Source: an uncultured Phascolarctobacterium sp. | GTDB lineage: Bacteria > Bacillota > Negativicutes > Acidaminococcales > Acidaminococcaceae | Length of the DNA: 10,160 nt | Reading direction: 5' to 3' | NCBI GenBank assembly: GCA_945949475.1 | Contig: CAMFET010000019.1 | Coordinates: 1 to 10,160, forward strand | Part shown: piece by piece, positions 7,111-10,160 of the stretch | Layout: the number at the start of each line of letters is the position of its first letter | Numbering within the stretch: position 1 is the stretch's first letter | Translations under genes and position numbers: made by a program | The notes under the pieces: model-generated | The model's input: only the letters and a program-made list of their open reading frames with translations | The model's database searches: none | What the model was told of the DNA's origin: nothing

Positions 7111-8085
7111 ATGCAAGCAATGCTGAAGCATGCACAGGATGTGCTGCGCATGGAAGCAGAGGCTATTTTAGAGCTTGTGCCTCGAATAGATGAAAATTTT
7201 GCAGCAGCGGTTAAGCTGATCTTGGAATGTGAAGGCCGCACTGTTATTACCGGTATGGGTAAAAGCGGTTTGATTGGTCGCAAAATGGCGGCTACGCTTG
7301 CCAGCACCGGTACACCGTCCTTTTATCTGCACCCGGCCGAGGGTATTCATGGCGATTTGGGCATGGTAACCGCCGCCGACGTAGTCATCGCGCTGTCCAA
7401 CAGTGGCGAGACCGGCGAGGTTTTAAATATTTTGCCCTCCCTGCGCCGCATCGGTGCTAAAATCATTGCCATGGTGGGCAATGCTAATTCTACCCTGGGC
7501 AAGAATGCAGATGTAGTTTTAGATGTGGGCGTTTCTAAGGAAGCCTGCCCTCTGGGCTTGGCTCCTACGAGCAGCACCACAGCTGCCCTCGCTTATGGTG
7601 ATGCCTTGGCCCTGGCGCTTTTAAAGAAGCACAATTTCACCGCCAGCCAGTTCGCCATTTTCCATCCCGGCGGCAGCCTTGGTCGCAAGCTGCTGCTGAC
7701 CGTGGGCAACATCATGCACAAGGGTGACGAAAACCCCACCGTTTTGGCCGATACTACGGTGCAGGATGCTCTCTTTGTCATCACCGATAAGGGCTTGGGC
7801 GCAGTTTCCGTTGTGGATGAGCAAGGCATTATGCAGGGCGTGCTCACCGATGGCGATATTCGCCGTGGCCTGAGCAAGGGCGTGGGCTTTTTGCAGCGTC
7901 CTGTACGCGAGCTGATGACGGCCAATCCCAAGACCATTACCGAGGATAAGCTGGCAGCGCAAGCACTGCATTTGATGGAAAGCAATAAACCAAAGCCCAT
8001 CACGGTATTGCCCGTGCTGGATGAAAATAGAAAGGTTATCGGCCTTTTGCATATGACCGACCTGGTACGTCAGGGAGTGGTATAA
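7111..8085 (+). CDS. kdsD: Arabinose-5-phosphate isomerase KdsD
   Basis: Converts ribulose 5-phosphate to arabinose 5-phosphate, the substrate of KdsA. From the ATG at 7111 the protein has 324 residues; a GTG at 7099 would add four, but the ribosome site argues against it. Layout is the standard one: a SIS sugar-isomerase domain (about 35-170) followed by two CBS domains (about 199-255 and 265-324). In the SIS domain one sees GMGKSG with Lys51, SNSGETGE with Glu103, Glu144 in SKEACPLGLAPTSSTT, and His185 in FHPGGSLG. The spacings (52, 41, 41) equal those I recall for Lys59, Glu111, Glu152 and His193 of the E. coli enzyme, so the active site looks complete. CBS pairs often bind nucleotides or sugars and may sense product. 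It could also be labelled kpsF or gutQ, but its place between kdsA and kdsC favours the LPS role. Confidence 0.94.
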   Translation: MQAMLKHAQDVLRMEAEAILELVPRIDENFAAAVKLILECEGRTVITGMGKSGLIGRKMAATLASTGTPSFYLHPAEGIHGDLGMVTAADVVIALSNSGETGEVLNILPSLRRIGAKIIAMVGNANSTLGKNADVVLDVGVSKEACPLGLAPTSSTTAALAYGDALALALLKKHNFTASQFAIFHPGGSLGRKLLLTVGNIMHKGDENPTVLADTTVQDALFVITDKGLGAVSVVDEQGIMQGVLTDGDIRRGLSKGVGFLQRPVRELMTANPKTITEDKLAAQALHLMESNKPKPITVLPVLDENRKVIGLLHMTDLVRQGVV

Positions 8086-8086
8086 G

Positions 8087-8713
8087 ATGTCAGGTAAGGA
8101 AGAAAAGGAGCTGGCCTTGGGAAACTTCAAGGTCAATGTACAGTATAAGGAGAAGCAGGAGCTAAGCACGGAGTCGCTGACTGCCTCTTTGCAAAAGATT
8201 AAACTCTTAGCCCTGGATGTGGACGGCGTTTTAACCGATGGCAGCATTTATATTAGCCCGGCGGGCGAAGTGTTCAAGGGCTTTAATGCCAAGGACGGCA
8301 TGGGTATTAGCTGTGCGCTGCGCAGCGGCCTGCAAATTGCGGTTATCACCGGGCGTCAAAGCCCCATCGTGGAGCGACGCTGTGAGGAGCTAGGGATAAC
8401 TCTTTTACAGCAGGGAGTTAAGGATAAACGGCTTGCCTTGCAGCAAATGGCGCAAAAGCTGGGCCTTGTGCGGGAAGAGATTGCCTATATGGGCGATGAC
8501 CTCAACGATATTCCTGCTTTTAAGGCTTCAGGGCTCAACCTTGTGCCAGCTGACGCCGCTATCGAGGTAATGGCTGTGGCCGATATTATTACCAAGGCCA
8601 GTGGCGGTCGTGGTGCTGTACGTGAAGCTATTACCATGATTCTTGCTGCTCAAGACAATTGGAACGTCATTGTTAATTCTTATCTCAACGCAGGTCAAGG
8701 AGATAAACAATAA
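8087..8713 (+). CDS. kdsC: Kdo-8-phosphate phosphatase KdsC
   Basis: Removes phosphate from Kdo 8-phosphate to give free Kdo. It is a small, cap-less HAD-family phosphatase, usually a tetramer. The 208 residues include HAD motif I DVDGVLTDG (nucleophile Asp44, acid/base Asp46), motif II ITGR with Thr88, the motif III lysine (probably Lys114 in KDK), motif IV GDDLND (136-141), and the GGRGAVRE segment near the C-terminus that closes over the neighbouring active site in this family. The N-terminus before motif I is about 40 residues, charged and poorly conserved; that is some 12 longer than in E. coli. The start is supported by GGAGTGG at 8074-8080 and lies one base after the kdsD stop. Its own stop overlaps the next start (TAATG). 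Confidence 0.93.
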   Translation: MSGKEEKELALGNFKVNVQYKEKQELSTESLTASLQKIKLLALDVDGVLTDGSIYISPAGEVFKGFNAKDGMGISCALRSGLQIAVITGRQSPIVERRCEELGITLLQQGVKDKRLALQQMAQKLGLVREEIAYMGDDLNDIPAFKASGLNLVPADAAIEVMAVADIITKASGGRGAVREAITMILAAQDNWNVIVNSYLNAGQGDKQ

Positions 8714-9612
8714 TGTGGTTATATTATTTACTAAAAACATTGAGTACAATTATATCCTGGCTGCCCTATAAGCTAGTGGTAAATATTGGTCGGGGCATAG
8801 GTCATTTGTACCATAAGATTGCGAAAAAGCAGCGCATTCGTGCGGAAGAGACCATCAAGGAGCGCCTGGGCTATAGCGATGAGCAGGCTAAGGCGACCAT
8901 TAAGCGCCTCTTCGTAAACTTGGGCATGACCTTTATGGAAATTATGTATATGCCTGCCTTGAACAAGGATAATATTCGCGGCTTAGTAACCTTCGACCGT
9001 CCCGATATCCTGTGGGAAGCAGTGCACGAGAACAAGGGCGTGGTTATGCTAGCCTGCCACATGGATAACTGGGAATGGTTGGGCGCAGGCCTGGCCCTCA
9101 ACGGCTTTCCTTTAAGTGCGGTGGAAAAGCCCCAGCCCAATCGTGTTTATAGCGATTTTATGAACGAGCTGCGCCGTGGCGCGGGGCAAGAAATCTTTGC
9201 CCGTGGCACCAGCGAAATTTTGGGCTGTGCCAGAGCTATGAAAAAGGGTCGCATGCTGGGCCTCATTGCCGACCAGGATGGCGGCTATGATGGCATCTTC
9301 GTGCCCTTCCTCGGCAAAATGGCCTCCACTCCTAATGGTCCTGCCTATTTTGCGCGCAAGTTTAAGGCACCCATTATCCCCATTTTTATTGTGCGCAAGA
9401 GCGATGGCTACGGCCATCAGGCCATTGTTAAGGACCCCATTCGTTACGAATTTACCGGCGATGCCAAAGCAGATGATTACAACGTAACCTTGAAGATGAC
9501 GCAAGAGGTCGAAAAAATTATCAAAGAATATCCCGATAACTGGATTTGGTTCCAGCATCGTTGGAATACACCCTATACACCACCTGAGGAGGCAAAGCAG
9601 TTAGATGAATAA
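8713..9612 (+). CDS. lpxL: Lipid A late acyltransferase, LpxL/HtrB family
   Basis: A membrane-bound acyltransferase of 299 residues that adds a secondary fatty acid to Kdo2-lipid IVA (or to a related lipid A precursor) at the cytoplasmic face of the inner membrane. The N-terminus has a hydrophobic anchor (about residues 2-26). The catalytic pair is in the H(X4)E motif CHMDNWE (His116, Glu121). DQDGG (187-191) and the FVPFLGKMASTPNGPAYFARK segment that follows it are typical of the family. AAGGAG at 8697-8702 serves the ATG, which shares one base with the kdsC stop. It is the only late acyltransferase in the window. Sequence alone does not tell LpxL from LpxM or LpxP, nor the chain length used, so the symbol names the family rather than proven specificity. 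Confidence 0.88.
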   Translation: MWLYYLLKTLSTIISWLPYKLVVNIGRGIGHLYHKIAKKQRIRAEETIKERLGYSDEQAKATIKRLFVNLGMTFMEIMYMPALNKDNIRGLVTFDRPDILWEAVHENKGVVMLACHMDNWEWLGAGLALNGFPLSAVEKPQPNRVYSDFMNELRRGAGQEIFARGTSEILGCARAMKKGRMLGLIADQDGGYDGIFVPFLGKMASTPNGPAYFARKFKAPIIPIFIVRKSDGYGHQAIVKDPIRYEFTGDAKADDYNVTLKMTQEVEKIIKEYPDNWIWFQHRWNTPYTPPEEAKQLDE

Positions 9613-10159
9613 TAAAAAAGTGATTCTGTCCATTGCGGCAGGCATAGTAGTAGCTGGCTCCCTCATTGCCTGGCTCATGCTCGGTGGTGATAAGCCTGTG
9701 AATGTGAACCTGGGTAAGGGTGTGAGCGCGCAACTAAACGCATCGCTCAAAAACAGCGTTTTGCAGCGCGAAAAGGATGGCAAAAAGCTGTGGGAGTTTA
9801 CTGTGGCCGAGGTCATCAATGATAAGGCGCAAAACATGGCCTACCTAAAGGGCATCAAGGGCAAGGTCTATCGCAAGGACGGTAGCTATCTTGATATTGT
9901 TGCCGAGAAGGGACAAGCAGCGCTGAATAAAAATGACTTTGCTGTAGAGGGCAATGTTAAAGCTGTTCTGAATACTGGCGGTGAGCTTTATGCTGATAAG
10001 GTTGCTTATAACCAAGCCAAGGAGCTGATCACTGCTACGGGCCATGTAAAGCTGGTAAAAGAGCCTTATACTGCCATGGGGGATTGGGCGCAAACCACTA
10101 GCGCCTTCCAAAAGCTCAAATTAAAGGGTAATGCTAAAGTTACGAAAGGCGGCGAATAG
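9605..10159 (+). CDS. lptC: LPS export system protein LptC (YrbK family)
   Basis: A bitopic inner-membrane protein that takes LPS from the LptB2FG transporter and passes it to the periplasmic bridge protein LptA. The 184 residues are close to the family's usual 190. The first six residues are basic, residues about 7-26 form a single membrane helix, and the rest should be periplasmic. The periplasmic part shows the repeating pattern of the LptA/LptC beta-jellyroll: GIKGKVYRKDGSYLDIVAEKG, then DFAVEGNVKAVLNTGGELYADKVAYN, then ATGHVKLV, each a strand pair that would carry lipid in its groove. LptC is poorly conserved in sequence, so the call rests on topology, pattern and place. The ATG overlaps the lpxL stop by eight bases, with AGGAGG at 9587-9592 inside lpxL. 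The frame is complete, ending one base before the window does. Confidence 0.85.
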   Translation: MNNKKVILSIAAGIVVAGSLIAWLMLGGDKPVNVNLGKGVSAQLNASLKNSVLQREKDGKKLWEFTVAEVINDKAQNMAYLKGIKGKVYRKDGSYLDIVAEKGQAALNKNDFAVEGNVKAVLNTGGELYADKVAYNQAKELITATGHVKLVKEPYTAMGDWAQTTSAFQKLKLKGNAKVTKGGE

Positions 10160-10160
10160 A

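Noticed and set aside
7621..8247. A 208-codon - strand frame spanning the end of kdsD and the start of kdsC
   Set aside because: It crosses two well-supported genes and their junction, shows no family motif, and is best read as a shadow.
9112..9558. A 148-codon - strand frame inside the lpxL-type gene
   Set aside because: It overlaps the conserved part of the acyltransferase and shows no motif of its own.
1..10160. A defence island, mobile element, CRISPR array or novel system
   Set aside because: Every gene belongs to the known lipid A, Kdo and Lpt pathways; there are no transposase, integrase, tRNA, repeat-spacer or unexplained coding stretches, and codon style looks even across the window.

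Overview
The window is a compact, one-strand gene cluster for making, lipidating and exporting the lipid A-Kdo core of lipopolysaccharide. Nine genes lie head to tail on the + strand: lpxB, msbA, a waaA-lpxK fusion, kdsB, kdsA, kdsD, kdsC, an lpxL-type acyltransferase and lptC. All nine are complete. The last one stops one base before the window ends, so lptA and lptB would be the natural genes to look for next, although neither is visible here. No RNA gene, mobile element, CRISPR array or long non-coding stretch is visible; the largest gap is about 70 bases, between kdsA and kdsD.

Organism: LPS genes combined with purine-rich Shine-Dalgarno sites before nearly every gene, an extended -10 promoter, intermediate base composition and this compact gene order suggest a diderm Firmicute (Negativicutes, perhaps near Acidaminococcaceae, Veillonellaceae or Selenomonadaceae). 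This is an inference from style and gene order; no taxonomic marker gene is present.

Layout: bases 1-60 hold a good extended -10 element and the lpxB ribosome binding site. Bases 61-5481 (lpxB, msbA, waaA-lpxK) cover lipid A disaccharide formation, flipping across the inner membrane, 4'-phosphorylation and Kdo transfer. Bases 5478-7040 (kdsB, kdsA) and 7111-8713 (kdsD, kdsC) hold all four enzymes from ribulose 5-phosphate to CMP-Kdo. Bases 8713-10159 hold the late acyltransferase and the LptC component of the LPS transport bridge. Junctions are tight (ATGA overlaps at lpxB/msbA and waaA-lpxK/kdsB, TAATG at kdsC/lpxL, an 8-base overlap at lpxL/lptC), which suggests one operon with translational coupling. 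The only break is the kdsA-kdsD gap, which carries a perfect 20-base palindrome.

How they work together: KdsD makes arabinose 5-phosphate, KdsA condenses it with phosphoenolpyruvate, KdsC removes the phosphate and KdsB activates Kdo with CTP. LpxB makes the lipid A disaccharide, the LpxK half of the fusion phosphorylates it to lipid IVA, and the WaaA half adds Kdo. The LpxL-type enzyme adds a secondary acyl chain, MsbA flips the product and LptC helps carry it to the outer membrane.

Most of the window is conventional. The points worth a second look are the WaaA-LpxK fusion of two consecutive enzymes, the metal-dependent type of KdsA, and the palindromic kdsA-kdsD spacer.
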